Positions 8,843 through 18,004 of a DNA stretch of 64,000 bases are shown here, one piece after another. How positions within the stretch are numbered: the first letter of the stretch is position 1; the number at the start of each line of letters is the position of its first letter. A program made the translations under genes and the position numbers. The notes under the pieces were generated by a model. It was given only the letters and a program-made list of their open reading frames with translations. It made no database searches and had not been told where the DNA came from. Origin of the DNA: Prevotella sp. ne3005 (GTDB lineage Bacteria > Bacteroidota > Bacteroidia > Bacteroidales > Bacteroidaceae); contig NZ_FOCK01000003.1 of the NCBI RefSeq assembly GCF_900110085.1, forward strand, positions 124,001 through 188,000. The letters run 5' to 3'.

Positions 8843-8874
8843 TTTGGAAGTTTCGGAGAATTTAACTATCTTTG
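8843..8874 (+). promoter_or_regulatory. promoter of the envelope operon
   Basis: TTTG at 8843-8846, 20-bp spacer, TATCTTTG at 8867-8874: a near-perfect match to the Bacteroidetes housekeeping sigma consensus. Transcription should start near 8881, leaving a leader of about 110 nt. Confidence 0.8.
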
Positions 8875-8884
8875 CACATGACTA

Positions 8885-8917
8885 TAGGCGTTCACATGGT
8901 GATAATCCCCACGCCTA
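8885..8917 (+). other. leader hairpin before the PEGA gene
   Basis: TAGGCGT (8885-8891) pairs with ACGCCTA (8911-8917), enclosing a small TCAC/GTGA hairpin (8892-8902). It begins just after the predicted transcription start. Role unknown. Confidence 0.4.
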
Positions 8918-8990
8918 CATGGATTAACTACCATATTTGATTATTAACCGCCGAATTGGGGGATGGCAGGCACAATAACTAATAAGACCT

Positions 8991-10538
8991 ATGAGGAAAG
9001 TTGTACTACTCATTTGCTCGATCCTTGTCATCGGTGTCCAGTCTGTATTGGCAGACGGCATCAGCGTGATAAGTTTCAAACTCCTTGAAACCGATCTGAC
9101 CGCCAATACGCGTGGCACACAGAAACTGGACCAAAACGGAGAAAAGGCAGCACTCATCAAGATTGTAACCCCAGAGAAGGGATTCCTGTTTAACGGCGGT
9201 TCACTGGGAATCGTGGGAACGGAGGAGAAGGCCGGCGAGATCTGGCTCTATGTACCGCCCCGCGCCCAGAAGCTTACCGTGACTCATCAGGTGTTTGGCG
9301 TGATGCGCGACTATTTCTACCCCGTCTCCATACAGGGTGGCCGCACCTACGAGATGCTGCTCGACATCGGTACGGGCCGCTACGTGACCATCACCACCTC
9401 ACAGGCCAAGTCGGACGTGACTGTCGATGGCGAGTATATCGGACAGTCGCCCATATACAACAGATACCTGAATTACGGCCGTCATGCCGTCACCACCCAG
9501 AATGGCATCTACGAAGGTAAGGACACCATTATCGTCGCCATTACCGACGCCAAGGAGACGAAGATGGCCAACATCGAGATGCAGGACATGCGCCAACACT
9601 ATGGTGAGGTGACTGTAAACGTGGCTAACGATGCCGACATCTGGTTCAACGACCATCAGGTAGGCACTGGCACCTGGTCATCACAGTTGCGCGAGGGCAC
9701 TTATGTAGTAGAAACCCGCAAGAACGACTGCGACCCCGTGAGGACCACCTTCACTGTAAAGCCCCAGCAGCAGAACGATGTGGAGGCAGCGCCCCCGGCA
9801 CCCCATACTGGACGACTGAACATCTACACCCGTCCACGTAGTGCAAAGGCCATCCTCAACGGCACACAGCCCATCAACATCGAAGAGATACAGACACTCC
9901 CCGTGGGTACTTATCAGCTGGCCTTCAACCATAAGGGTTATATAGGAACAGAGCGCGAGTTTACCGTTACCCACAATGAGACCACGACAGATACCGTGGC
10001 CTTGGAGCGCGTGAAATACATCAAGCCACAGGCATTCTACTTCGGTGCAGGTTACACCATCCGTTCACTCGGAGGCATTACCGCCCTGGCGGGTATAACC
10101 TTCAAGAACTTCGACCTGCAGGCCAGCTACACCTTCGGACTCAGCGAGAGCGACGAGGTGAAGTGGTATAGCACCGACGGCAACGACAACTACCTGAGCA
10201 GCGTGGCCTATAAGCGTTCGACCTTCGCCGTGAAGCTGGGCTATCAGTTCATACTGACAGAGCGTCTGGGCATCACCCCACAGGTGGGTTATGAGATTGA
10301 GCGCCTCACGGGTAGTGTGAAGGACGGCACGAACCTCTATGGCGACGGTGCCTCGGCCAACTGCCTCTCACTGGGAGCCAAACTCTTGTGGGCACCCATC
10401 CAGCGCCTCTATGTCTTTGCCAACCCTGCCTTCTCTATCGGCATGAGCAAGGACGACAACTTCAAGAAGATTGAAGACAACAGCGACATCAAGGCCGGTG
10501 GCTTCATGTTGAGCCTCGGTGCCATCTTCAATTTCTGA
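8991..10538 (+). CDS. exported PEGA-domain protein
   Basis: 515 residues. Signal peptide 1-22 (cleavage after VLA). Several PEGA-like beta modules lie in the middle: TVDGEYIGQSP (about 142-152), IWFNDHQVGTG, and AILNGTQP with the following GTYQLAFNHKGY. PEGA modules are wall- or surface-associated beta sandwiches in other bacteria. The last 170 residues (from about 345) are rich in alternating aromatic/polar strands (FYFGAGYTIRSLGG up to the terminal F), like a small outer-membrane beta barrel. First gene of a nine-gene operon, so it may be its outer-membrane component; that is inference. Confidence 0.82.
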   Translation: MRKVVLLICSILVIGVQSVLADGISVISFKLLETDLTANTRGTQKLDQNGEKAALIKIVTPEKGFLFNGGSLGIVGTEEKAGEIWLYVPPRAQKLTVTHQVFGVMRDYFYPVSIQGGRTYEMLLDIGTGRYVTITTSQAKSDVTVDGEYIGQSPIYNRYLNYGRHAVTTQNGIYEGKDTIIVAITDAKETKMANIEMQDMRQHYGEVTVNVANDADIWFNDHQVGTGTWSSQLREGTYVVETRKNDCDPVRTTFTVKPQQQNDVEAAPPAPHTGRLNIYTRPRSAKAILNGTQPINIEEIQTLPVGTYQLAFNHKGYIGTEREFTVTHNETTTDTVALERVKYIKPQAFYFGAGYTIRSLGGITALAGITFKNFDLQASYTFGLSESDEVKWYSTDGNDNYLSSVAYKRSTFAVKLGYQFILTERLGITPQVGYEIERLTGSVKDGTNLYGDGASANCLSLGAKLLWAPIQRLYVFANPAFSIGMSKDDNFKKIEDNSDIKAGGFMLSLGAIFNF

Positions 10539-10573
10539 TGCGTACACCTTATTTATATATAAAGATTTACGAT

Positions 10574-11518
10574 ATGAATAAGCTATTTCATTTCAAGATA
10601 TGGTCATTGGCAGCCCTCACGCTCTGTCTCGCGGCCTGCTCTTCCGACGACGAGAAAGTGAATGCCGCCTCGGAACTGCTGAATGCGGAGAAAGAGGTGG
10701 CCTTTGCGGCTACTGAGACCAAAGGTCAGATCAACATCCTGGCCGACTGTCCTTGGGAGGTGACTACCATCGACCAAACCGGATGGCAGGATCTCAGCAT
10801 CGCTCCCCTTTCAGGCGAAGGGAACGGTACTATTATACTCTCCACAGGACAGAACCACACATCGTCTGATCGCACAGCCGTCATCACATTAAAGACCAAG
10901 GGCGGACTGCAGCAGAAGGTGACCATCCTGCAGACTCGAAGTGGTGCCGACCTAAAGATCAGTCAGAACACTTTCGACTTCAGCGATGCAGCCGGCACGC
11001 AGACCCTGAAGATAGAGTGTAACACGGACTGGGAGATCTTAGGCATCTCGAGTCTACAGGCTTACGATACAAGTTGGCTGAAACTGAGTCAGCTGAAGGG
11101 CAACGGCAATGCCGAGGTAGCCATCAGCGTCTTAGAGAGCTTCGACGATGTGGAGCGTATCGCCCGCCTCACGGTCTCAGCAGGAAACCTGGGCGACAAC
11201 TATTACAACATTGCTGTCACTCAGCAGGGCAAGGAGCTCGTCACCATGTCGACCAATGTCAACAGCCAGACCTTCGCTGCCGCTGGCAGTACGAAGAAAG
11301 TGACCGTAACGAGCAACGGCGCCTGGACAGCCACCATCCCCGAGGGCATCAGCTGGGCTCACATCACCCCCACCTCGGGCATCGGCAATGGCGAGATCAG
11401 CATCACCTGCGACGCCTACACAGGAGGCAATCAGGACAGGATGACGGTATTGACCATCACAGCGGGCTCGAAGACCCCCCAGCGCAGCGATGTCACTATA
11501 ACGCAGACACCAAACTAA
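10574..11518 (+). CDS. BACON-domain lipoprotein 1
   Basis: 314 residues from the ATG at 10574. I prefer this start to the one at 10538 because it gives a clean lipoprotein signal (MNKLFHFKIW...LCLAACSS, lipobox LAAC). The mature part is three tandem beta-sandwich repeats of about 90 residues with the BACON pattern (W-x-V near the start, G-x-GNG, R-T-A-x-L, G-G-x-x-Q-x-x-x-x-Q). BACON domains are often found at the N-terminus of Bacteroidetes surface glycan or mucin-binding proteins; here they stand alone. Ser-Ser-Asp-Asp after the Cys may favour surface export. Confidence 0.85.
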   Translation: MNKLFHFKIWSLAALTLCLAACSSDDEKVNAASELLNAEKEVAFAATETKGQINILADCPWEVTTIDQTGWQDLSIAPLSGEGNGTIILSTGQNHTSSDRTAVITLKTKGGLQQKVTILQTRSGADLKISQNTFDFSDAAGTQTLKIECNTDWEILGISSLQAYDTSWLKLSQLKGNGNAEVAISVLESFDDVERIARLTVSAGNLGDNYYNIAVTQQGKELVTMSTNVNSQTFAAAGSTKKVTVTSNGAWTATIPEGISWAHITPTSGIGNGEISITCDAYTGGNQDRMTVLTITAGSKTPQRSDVTITQTPN

Positions 11519-11531
11519 CCGGAGGAACGAT

Positions 11532-12521
11532 ATGAAGACAAAACAACTACTTTTCAGCATATTATGCGTCGGTCTGCCACTGACAGCAGGACTGACGGCC
11601 TGCTCGTCGGACGAGACAACGGAAGCCAAGCCGGCCATGGAGCTGCTGATGGCCGACAAGGATATTGCCATGCCAGCCTCTGAAACCAGCTGGGCTGTGA
11701 AGATTACGGCCGACTGTCATTGGGACGTTACAGCCGTGGAGAACCCGGAATGGGGTGAGCTCACCGTTTCGCCACGCTCGGGAGAAGGCAACGGCACCCT
11801 CGTGCTCACCTCAGAGAAGAACCGCTCATCGCTCGACCGCACAGCCCTTATCACCCTCACATCGAAGGGTGGCCTGCAGCAGCGTATCGTCGTACGCCAG
11901 CTGAGGAGCGACGCGGCTTTGAGTATCAACAAGCAGGCTTTCACCTTCAACGATGAAGGCGGCACGGAGAGCCTGATCGTTGGCAGCAACAGCAACTGGA
12001 CCATCGAGGGACTGGATGGTGTCGACTGGTTGGAGTTAAGCCAGACCAATGGAGGTTCGGGCACCACCGAGGTGTCGATGCGTGTGAAGCCCGCCTACGA
12101 CGATATGAACCGTAGCGTAGAGCTGACAGCGGCCTCTGGAAATAACAAGGAGACGTTTGCCATCTACCAGTCGGGCAAGACGAACATCACGCTGTCGTTA
12201 AGTGCTTCGGAGCTTCCGAAGTTTGCTGGCGATGGTGGCACTCAGACCCTTACCGTCACCTGTAATGCCCAGTGGCATGCTTACGTGCCTGCCTCGGCAT
12301 CGTGGATCCGCCTGGAGCCTGCCACAGGCATCGGCAATGGTGAAATCCGCGTCATCTGCGACGACAACCCCTCGATTCGTGATGAGCGCCAAGCAACGTT
12401 TATTGTCACCGCTGGTGCCAAGACTGTCTTGCAGAGCAATGTCCTCGTGAAGCAGGAGCCTGCCGAGGAGGTCATCATCCCTGAGGAGCCTCATAACCCC
12501 GATCCACATCTCTCACGTTAA
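11532..12521 (+). CDS. BACON-domain lipoprotein 2
   Basis: 329 residues, a paralogue of the preceding gene: lipobox LTAC followed by SSDE, then three BACON repeats with the same W-D/E-V, SGEGNGT and GGLQQ signatures, ending in a Pro/Glu-rich tail. The preceding 13 bp contain GGAGGA, an unusually good Shine-Dalgarno sequence for this phylum. The two paralogues probably arose by tandem duplication and may form a heteromer on the cell surface. Confidence 0.87.
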   Translation: MKTKQLLFSILCVGLPLTAGLTACSSDETTEAKPAMELLMADKDIAMPASETSWAVKITADCHWDVTAVENPEWGELTVSPRSGEGNGTLVLTSEKNRSSLDRTALITLTSKGGLQQRIVVRQLRSDAALSINKQAFTFNDEGGTESLIVGSNSNWTIEGLDGVDWLELSQTNGGSGTTEVSMRVKPAYDDMNRSVELTAASGNNKETFAIYQSGKTNITLSLSASELPKFAGDGGTQTLTVTCNAQWHAYVPASASWIRLEPATGIGNGEIRVICDDNPSIRDERQATFIVTAGAKTVLQSNVLVKQEPAEEVIIPEEPHNPDPHLSR

Positions 12522-12533
12522 AACGATTTGGCT

Positions 12534-15449
12534 ATGAAGAAGTTTTTATTTTTAATCATATGCACCCTGCTTCCGATCCTAGCATCGGCACAGGAGCCTT
12601 ATGCCATCCTTATCGATAACGGCACCGCACTGGAGTTCCGCTATGATAATGATAAGTCAGCATATCGTGATGCGATGGATATTGGACCGTTTACCGAGCC
12701 CATACAAAGAGGCTGGGATCTTTCAACAGAAAGTATCCGCTCTATCGTTTTCAATCAGTCATTTGCCAATTGTACATCTATTACGAGTACAGCCTACTGG
12801 TTCGCTGGCATGACCAATTTGGAGACATTCATTGGTCTGGAATACCTGAATACATCAAATGTAACGGCCATGAATGGGATGTTCTGGGTTTGTAGTGCCC
12901 TAACAAGTCTGGACCTCAGCAATTTCAACACACAGAATGTCAGCAACATGAGCAACATGTTTACACGTTGTTCCAGACTTGCAACTATCAAAGTTGGCAA
13001 TGGGTGGAGCACATCGAACGTCAGTAGCAGTTCTGAGATGTTTGAAGAATGTACCAGTCTGGTAGGTGGCAGCGGCACAACGTATGACTCCAGCCACACA
13101 GATGCGTCCTATGCCCATATTGACGGAGGTTCATCTAATCCCGGCTATCTGACCGGTTCAGAAGCTAGCCAAGACGGACCTTGGTGGCAGGAGTTGCGCT
13201 ATACGATTGATTATGGTGTTGACGTGTTGATACGAGCCAGGAGCAATGATAATGTTGAGCCTTGGATGATTGAAGAACTGGAACGCTTCCTCGAGCGTGG
13301 CAATCAGATGTATAATGAGCATTCTGCCGATGAAGAGGAAGTGCGCTGGATGGTTGAGGAACTCAACATGATCATCCGGGAAGTCGAAGAAGCAATGAAT
13401 CGCCCCGCCAGCGATGACCCAGAGCCCTACGCCGTTCTCAGCGACAACAACACCGTGCTGACATTCTACTACGATGATCAGAAGTCCGCTCGCGGTGGTA
13501 TGAGTGTAGGCCCGTTTACAACCACCGACGAACGCTGGGCGGGAGAATACGAACACATCCGTAGCGTTGTTTTCGACCCATCGATGGCTAACTGCACTTC
13601 TATTACAAGCACAGCACAATGGTTCGCTTACTGCAACGAGTTGACATCCATCTCAGGTCTTCAGTATCTGAACACATCGAATGTAACTTCAATGGTTGGT
13701 ATGTTCCACCGATGCACCTCTTTGAGAAGTATCGACGTCAGCCATTTCAACACAGAAAATGTGACAAACATGAGCTATATGTTTGCAAATTGCTATGAAC
13801 TGGAGTCACTCGATCTCTCAAACTTCAACACATCGAACGTAACAGAAATGTCCTACATGTTCTTTGGCGATGGTTCTACAATTTATACCTCACTCGACCT
13901 GAGCAGCTTCAACACCCGGAATGTGACATCCACTGTAAGGATGTTTGCTGCCAATCCTGTCCTGGCCACCATCTACGTAGGAAGTGAATGGAACATGTCG
14001 AAAGTCGATGCTGAGAATAGTCTGGATATGTTCTACAACTGCGAGAGGCTCGTAGGTGGCCGTGGTACAAATTACAATCCTAACCATAGGAACGTGGAAT
14101 ATGCCCATATCGACGGGGGCACGGCTAACCCTGGCTATCTGACAGACATCAATGGTTCCGGTTCCAGCGATCTGGAACAGAGAAGAGCAGAGCTGTTAGA
14201 CATGATCGAGCAACTGTGGCAGCAAGCTGACGTATGCGCTTATGAACTGGATAGGAAAGACCCGCAGAGAACTTCAGATCTTTGGGCTCTTCTGGCTGAA
14301 ATAGAAGCATCAATCTATGATGTGAGGGACAGGACGGAAAGAGCTGAATCAGACGCAGAACTTGACGAATGTGAGGAAAGAATTCGAATAATCCGTGATG
14401 AAATAGATTATCTACACATGCGCATTGCCGAGTATGCAGTTGGCGACGCTTCGTTCGATGGTCTGACGGCTCGCGTTTCTGGTAGTGCGACGCTCGACGA
14501 TGCATTCGAGAGTGTAGGTGGCCGCGCTGTGGCTGCACAGACCATTGCCGCTATTGTGTGGAACGCCGACAATGCCCTAACGGCAGACATGCTCACGGGA
14601 ATCAATAACCCCAACCTGCTCGTCTATGTGACGGAAGCCTCTAAGGCTCCTTCTGGCGTACAGAACGTGGTCATCAACGGCACTGCTGCAGAGATCGTGC
14701 TGACCGATGCCTCGGGCAACAACAACTTCTATTGTCCACAGTCGTTCACAGCCCAGAGCATCAGCTACACACGCAACTTCTCGCAGACCACGCAGATTGA
14801 CGTCTGCCAAGGTTGGGAAACGATCTCACTGCCATTCGCCGTACAGAGCATTCGCCACCAGACCCATGGTGCACTCACGCCCTTCGGCGGTGGTAACAAC
14901 GGTTATCCCTTCTGGTTGCGTCAGTTGTCATCTAGCGGTCTGTCACGTGCCACGGCTATCGAAGCCAACAGGCCCTACCTCATCTGCATGCCTAACAATA
15001 CCGTCTATCCATCGGTCTACAACCAGGCAGGCAACATCACCTTCTCTGCCACTAACGTGACAGTGCCCGTCACCACCGAACAGACAGCATCAGGTGCTGG
15101 CGTAACCCTCAGGCCTGCCTTCCAACAGGTGGCACAGAGTGGCAGCGTCTATGCCCTCAACGTCGGTGAGGCCCGTGGCAGCAGTCCTGAAGGTAGTGTG
15201 TTTGAGCGGAACTACCGTGCCATCCGTCCGTTCCAGGCCTATACCACCCACTCGTCTGGCACCCGTTTCATCACGCTCCAGAGTCTTGGTTTGGGTGGCG
15301 ACGACACCACAGGTATCGAAGCCATCGATACGGAGGAGGCTGATGACGGCAACGCCACCTGGCATACACTCGATGGTCGCCGTCTGGAAGGTAAGCCCGT
15401 AAAGAAGGGTGTTTACATCAAGGATGGACGCAAATATATTATCAAATAA
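12534..15449 (+). CDS. surface protein with two DUF285/BspA-like cassettes and C-terminal sorting-like tail
   Basis: 971 residues from the ATG at 12534 (a TTG 6 bp upstream is less likely). Signal peptide 1-20 (ends LASAQ). Two cassettes, each starting EPYA(I/V)L and carrying repeats of the type L(D)LSNFNTxNVTxMSxMF (DUF285, BspA-like leucine-rich), lie at about 20-215 and 297-545. Each is followed by an acidic, helical spacer (about 215-295 and 550-635). A beta-rich part follows, then a tail WHTLDGRR-(x)n-KKGVYIKDGRKYIIK typical of Prevotella secreted proteins. BspA-like proteins bind host or bacterial surface ligands; the ligand here is unknown. Confidence 0.85.
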   Translation: MKKFLFLIICTLLPILASAQEPYAILIDNGTALEFRYDNDKSAYRDAMDIGPFTEPIQRGWDLSTESIRSIVFNQSFANCTSITSTAYWFAGMTNLETFIGLEYLNTSNVTAMNGMFWVCSALTSLDLSNFNTQNVSNMSNMFTRCSRLATIKVGNGWSTSNVSSSSEMFEECTSLVGGSGTTYDSSHTDASYAHIDGGSSNPGYLTGSEASQDGPWWQELRYTIDYGVDVLIRARSNDNVEPWMIEELERFLERGNQMYNEHSADEEEVRWMVEELNMIIREVEEAMNRPASDDPEPYAVLSDNNTVLTFYYDDQKSARGGMSVGPFTTTDERWAGEYEHIRSVVFDPSMANCTSITSTAQWFAYCNELTSISGLQYLNTSNVTSMVGMFHRCTSLRSIDVSHFNTENVTNMSYMFANCYELESLDLSNFNTSNVTEMSYMFFGDGSTIYTSLDLSSFNTRNVTSTVRMFAANPVLATIYVGSEWNMSKVDAENSLDMFYNCERLVGGRGTNYNPNHRNVEYAHIDGGTANPGYLTDINGSGSSDLEQRRAELLDMIEQLWQQADVCAYELDRKDPQRTSDLWALLAEIEASIYDVRDRTERAESDAELDECEERIRIIRDEIDYLHMRIAEYAVGDASFDGLTARVSGSATLDDAFESVGGRAVAAQTIAAIVWNADNALTADMLTGINNPNLLVYVTEASKAPSGVQNVVINGTAAEIVLTDASGNNNFYCPQSFTAQSISYTRNFSQTTQIDVCQGWETISLPFAVQSIRHQTHGALTPFGGGNNGYPFWLRQLSSSGLSRATAIEANRPYLICMPNNTVYPSVYNQAGNITFSATNVTVPVTTEQTASGAGVTLRPAFQQVAQSGSVYALNVGEARGSSPEGSVFERNYRAIRPFQAYTTHSSGTRFITLQSLGLGGDDTTGIEAIDTEEADDGNATWHTLDGRRLEGKPVKKGVYIKDGRKYIIK

Positions 15450-15455
15450 GAAGGA

Positions 15456-17303
15456 ATGAAAAAGACTCTTGCAATAATGGCTCTGTTGCTGCTGCCCTTC
15501 TGGGTAGCAGCACAGAAGCCTTTAGATGAAGTAGCCCGTATCAAGGCTGATGACAACTATATCTGGGGTGAAGGACGCAGTACTACCGACTCCAAAGCCA
15601 CACAGTCGGCCCTCAACGACCTGATCAGTAAAATCTCTGTCACGGTGCAGAGCGAGACCAGTCTCGACATGCAGCAAATCAACGATGGTGACAAGATCGA
15701 CTCTAAGTCGGCCATGGAGGCCGTCATCAAGACCTATGCAGCGGGTAGCCTCACCAACACCAAGAGCATTTTTGTATCTCATGAACCTGATGCCTATGTG
15801 GTACGCTACATCCATAAGGATGAACTCGAAAAAATCTTCCAAGAACGTGAAGACCGTATCCTGAGTTATGTCTATACAGCCCAGAATGCAGAGCGCGAGG
15901 GACGCATCGACGATGCCCTGCGCAACTACTACTGGGGCTTTTGTCTGCTGAAGAGTCTGCAGCATCCCAATGCTGTGAAGTTGGAGCAGGATGGTGTGAA
16001 GCACACATTGACGGTGTGGATTCCCGAACAGATCAACTTGCTCCTGGGCAATATCAAGACCGAAGTGGCTAAGATAGACGGCAACGTCATCGACCTGCTC
16101 ATCACCTACAAGGGTAAACCCGTCACCAGCCTTGACTTCCGTTTCATGGACGGTCAGAACTACAGTAATATCAACTCCGCCAAGGACGGTCTCTCACAGA
16201 TAGAACTCAACCCTGCCACTCCGACAGACAAACTACAACTGAAATACGAATATGAGTTCCTCGGACAGATGCGTCAGGACCGTGAGCTCGAGATGGTGAT
16301 GGACGTATTCAACGGCACCCCCTTCCCCAAGGCTACGGTGATGGTGAATGGCGGCAGTAAGAAAGAGATGAAACAGGTACAGCAATTGTACCAGGCTGCT
16401 GTCGAAGGCATGAGTCAGGTACAACATGCCACGGCTGTCGAGTCACCAAACTTCTATGTCGCCACCATCGACAAGGTAGTAAAAGCCATCCGGAGCAAGG
16501 CCTATAGTAGTGTCAAGGATCTCTTTACCGAAGAAGGCTACGATATGTTCAACCGTCTCATCAGCTATGGCACTGCCACCATCCTCGGCAAGCCCGAACT
16601 CCACTTCTATCAGCTCAATGGCCGTGTCATCTGCCGTAGTGTGCCGATGAAGTTTGCCTTTAAGAACAATAACCGCTCGTTTGTCGAGGATGTCACCTTC
16701 ACCTTTGGTGCCAACCAACTCATCGAGTCCATCGCCTTCGGTCTCGACAAGGCTGCCCGCGATGACATCTTCAACCGTGAGGCAGCAGGTTGGAGCGACA
16801 GTGTGCGCATGGTCATTGCCACCTTCCTCGAGAACTACAAGACCGCCTTCGCCCTAAAGCGTGCCGACTATATCAAGAGCATCTTCGACGACGATGCCAT
16901 CATCATCGTGGGCCATGTCATCCGCAAGGCCCAGAAGACAGCAGAGAATGAGAAGTATCTCGACAATGAGGTTGTGAAGCACACCCGCTATAGCAAGCAG
17001 GAGTATATCAAGAATGTGGAGCGTAGCTTTAAGAGCAACCAGTTTATCAACATCCGCTTCACCGACAACGATGTGAAGAAAATGGGTGTCGGCGAGGATA
17101 CCTACGGCATCCAAATCCATCAGGATTACTACTCCTCGTCGTATGCAGATACTGGTTACCTCTTCCTGATGGTCGACCTCAACGATCCCGATCTGCCGTG
17201 TATCAAGGTACGCACCTGGCAACCCAAGCGCGACCCCAACATCAACGGTAACTTCGACAAGAGTGACCGTTACTATGGCCTCATCTATGGAGGCAACTTC
17301 TAA
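15456..17303 (+). CDS. exported LPP20-like protein, large
   Basis: 615 residues with a signal peptide (1-19, ends WVAAQ). Residues about 25-125 resemble the LPP20 / FlgT-N fold: an IWGEGRS...ATQSALNDLISKIS start, then a YVVRYIHKDEL strand. The rest contains two segments that read like NTF2/SnoaL-type repeats, each of the form AV..F..NYK-(x)n-D (about 330-440 and 445-615). No catalytic motif seen. Starts 6 bp after the BspA-like gene with AAGGA upstream. It shares fold type with the next gene, so both may be partners in one complex. Confidence 0.75.
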   Translation: MKKTLAIMALLLLPFWVAAQKPLDEVARIKADDNYIWGEGRSTTDSKATQSALNDLISKISVTVQSETSLDMQQINDGDKIDSKSAMEAVIKTYAAGSLTNTKSIFVSHEPDAYVVRYIHKDELEKIFQEREDRILSYVYTAQNAEREGRIDDALRNYYWGFCLLKSLQHPNAVKLEQDGVKHTLTVWIPEQINLLLGNIKTEVAKIDGNVIDLLITYKGKPVTSLDFRFMDGQNYSNINSAKDGLSQIELNPATPTDKLQLKYEYEFLGQMRQDRELEMVMDVFNGTPFPKATVMVNGGSKKEMKQVQQLYQAAVEGMSQVQHATAVESPNFYVATIDKVVKAIRSKAYSSVKDLFTEEGYDMFNRLISYGTATILGKPELHFYQLNGRVICRSVPMKFAFKNNNRSFVEDVTFTFGANQLIESIAFGLDKAARDDIFNREAAGWSDSVRMVIATFLENYKTAFALKRADYIKSIFDDDAIIIVGHVIRKAQKTAENEKYLDNEVVKHTRYSKQEYIKNVERSFKSNQFINIRFTDNDVKKMGVGEDTYGIQIHQDYYSSSYADTGYLFLMVDLNDPDLPCIKVRTWQPKRDPNINGNFDKSDRYYGLIYGGNF

Positions 17304-17340
17304 CATCGAATTCAGTATTAATCATTAAAACCAAAAGATT

Positions 17341-17964
17341 ATGAAGACATTGAAGATTTTCGCAACATTGCTCATGTTGTTCGCCTTTACAACAAGTATG
17401 AACGCCCAGGTTCTGACCAAGGCTCAGGAGAAGGCCGTAAAAAAAGATGTAAAAAAGTATGAGAAGGAAGGCTGGAAGGTAAAGCCAGGAAGTCCTACGA
17501 TCGCCATGCAGCTGACGAAAAGCTATCAGATGGTTTGGGAGAAGACCGCCGACGGTGCCGACCAGTGGATTATGGGCGAAGGTAGTAGCGTAGGTACCAT
17601 CTATGATGCTGCCCGTACCCAGGCTATGACCGTGGCACAGGGAGAGATTGCCCGTAAGATGAAAACCGACTTGACGGCACAGATCGAGCAGGACCTCGCC
17701 AACGAGCAGTTCTCCCAACAAGAGGCAGAATCTATTGCCCAGACTGTTGTAAACACCATGGGAAGAAGCGTTGACCAAAGCATCAGCCGCCCCAACTCAC
17801 TGATTGAGATGTACCGCGACTTACCAAATGGCAACGTGGAGGTACTCATGCGACTCGCCATCTCTTCTGCCAAGCTCGATTCCCTGGCCAAGGAAGCTAT
17901 CGAGAAAGCTCGCAGAGACTATCTGCAGAAGCGTATTGACGAAGTGAAGAATAAGAATAAGTAA
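17341..17964 (+). CDS. exported LPP20-like protein, small
   Basis: 207 residues, signal peptide 1-22 (ends TSMNAQ). Core features resemble LPP20: WIMGEGSSVG...AARTQAMTVAQGEIARKM, a helix, then NGNVEVLMRLAIS and a basic C-terminal helix. Such domains occur in periplasmic or outer-membrane-attached proteins, including flagellar-accessory and peptidoglycan-linked ones, but this lineage has no flagellum. Exact function unknown. Confidence 0.78.
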   Translation: MKTLKIFATLLMLFAFTTSMNAQVLTKAQEKAVKKDVKKYEKEGWKVKPGSPTIAMQLTKSYQMVWEKTADGADQWIMGEGSSVGTIYDAARTQAMTVAQGEIARKMKTDLTAQIEQDLANEQFSQQEAESIAQTVVNTMGRSVDQSISRPNSLIEMYRDLPNGNVEVLMRLAISSAKLDSLAKEAIEKARRDYLQKRIDEVKNKNK

Positions 17965-18004
17965 TGACGAAACGTTGATTACAAATCACTAAATCATTAC
18001 CCAT

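Larger units (their letters stand above)
8684..8990. promoter_or_regulatory. divergent intergenic region, kinase / envelope operon
   Basis: 307 bp without a gene. It holds a minus-strand promoter (TATCTTTG at 8715-8722, CAAA of a -33 at 8744-8747), a very AT-rich middle, the operon promoter at 8843-8874 and a leader hairpin at 8885-8917. Confidence 0.7.
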
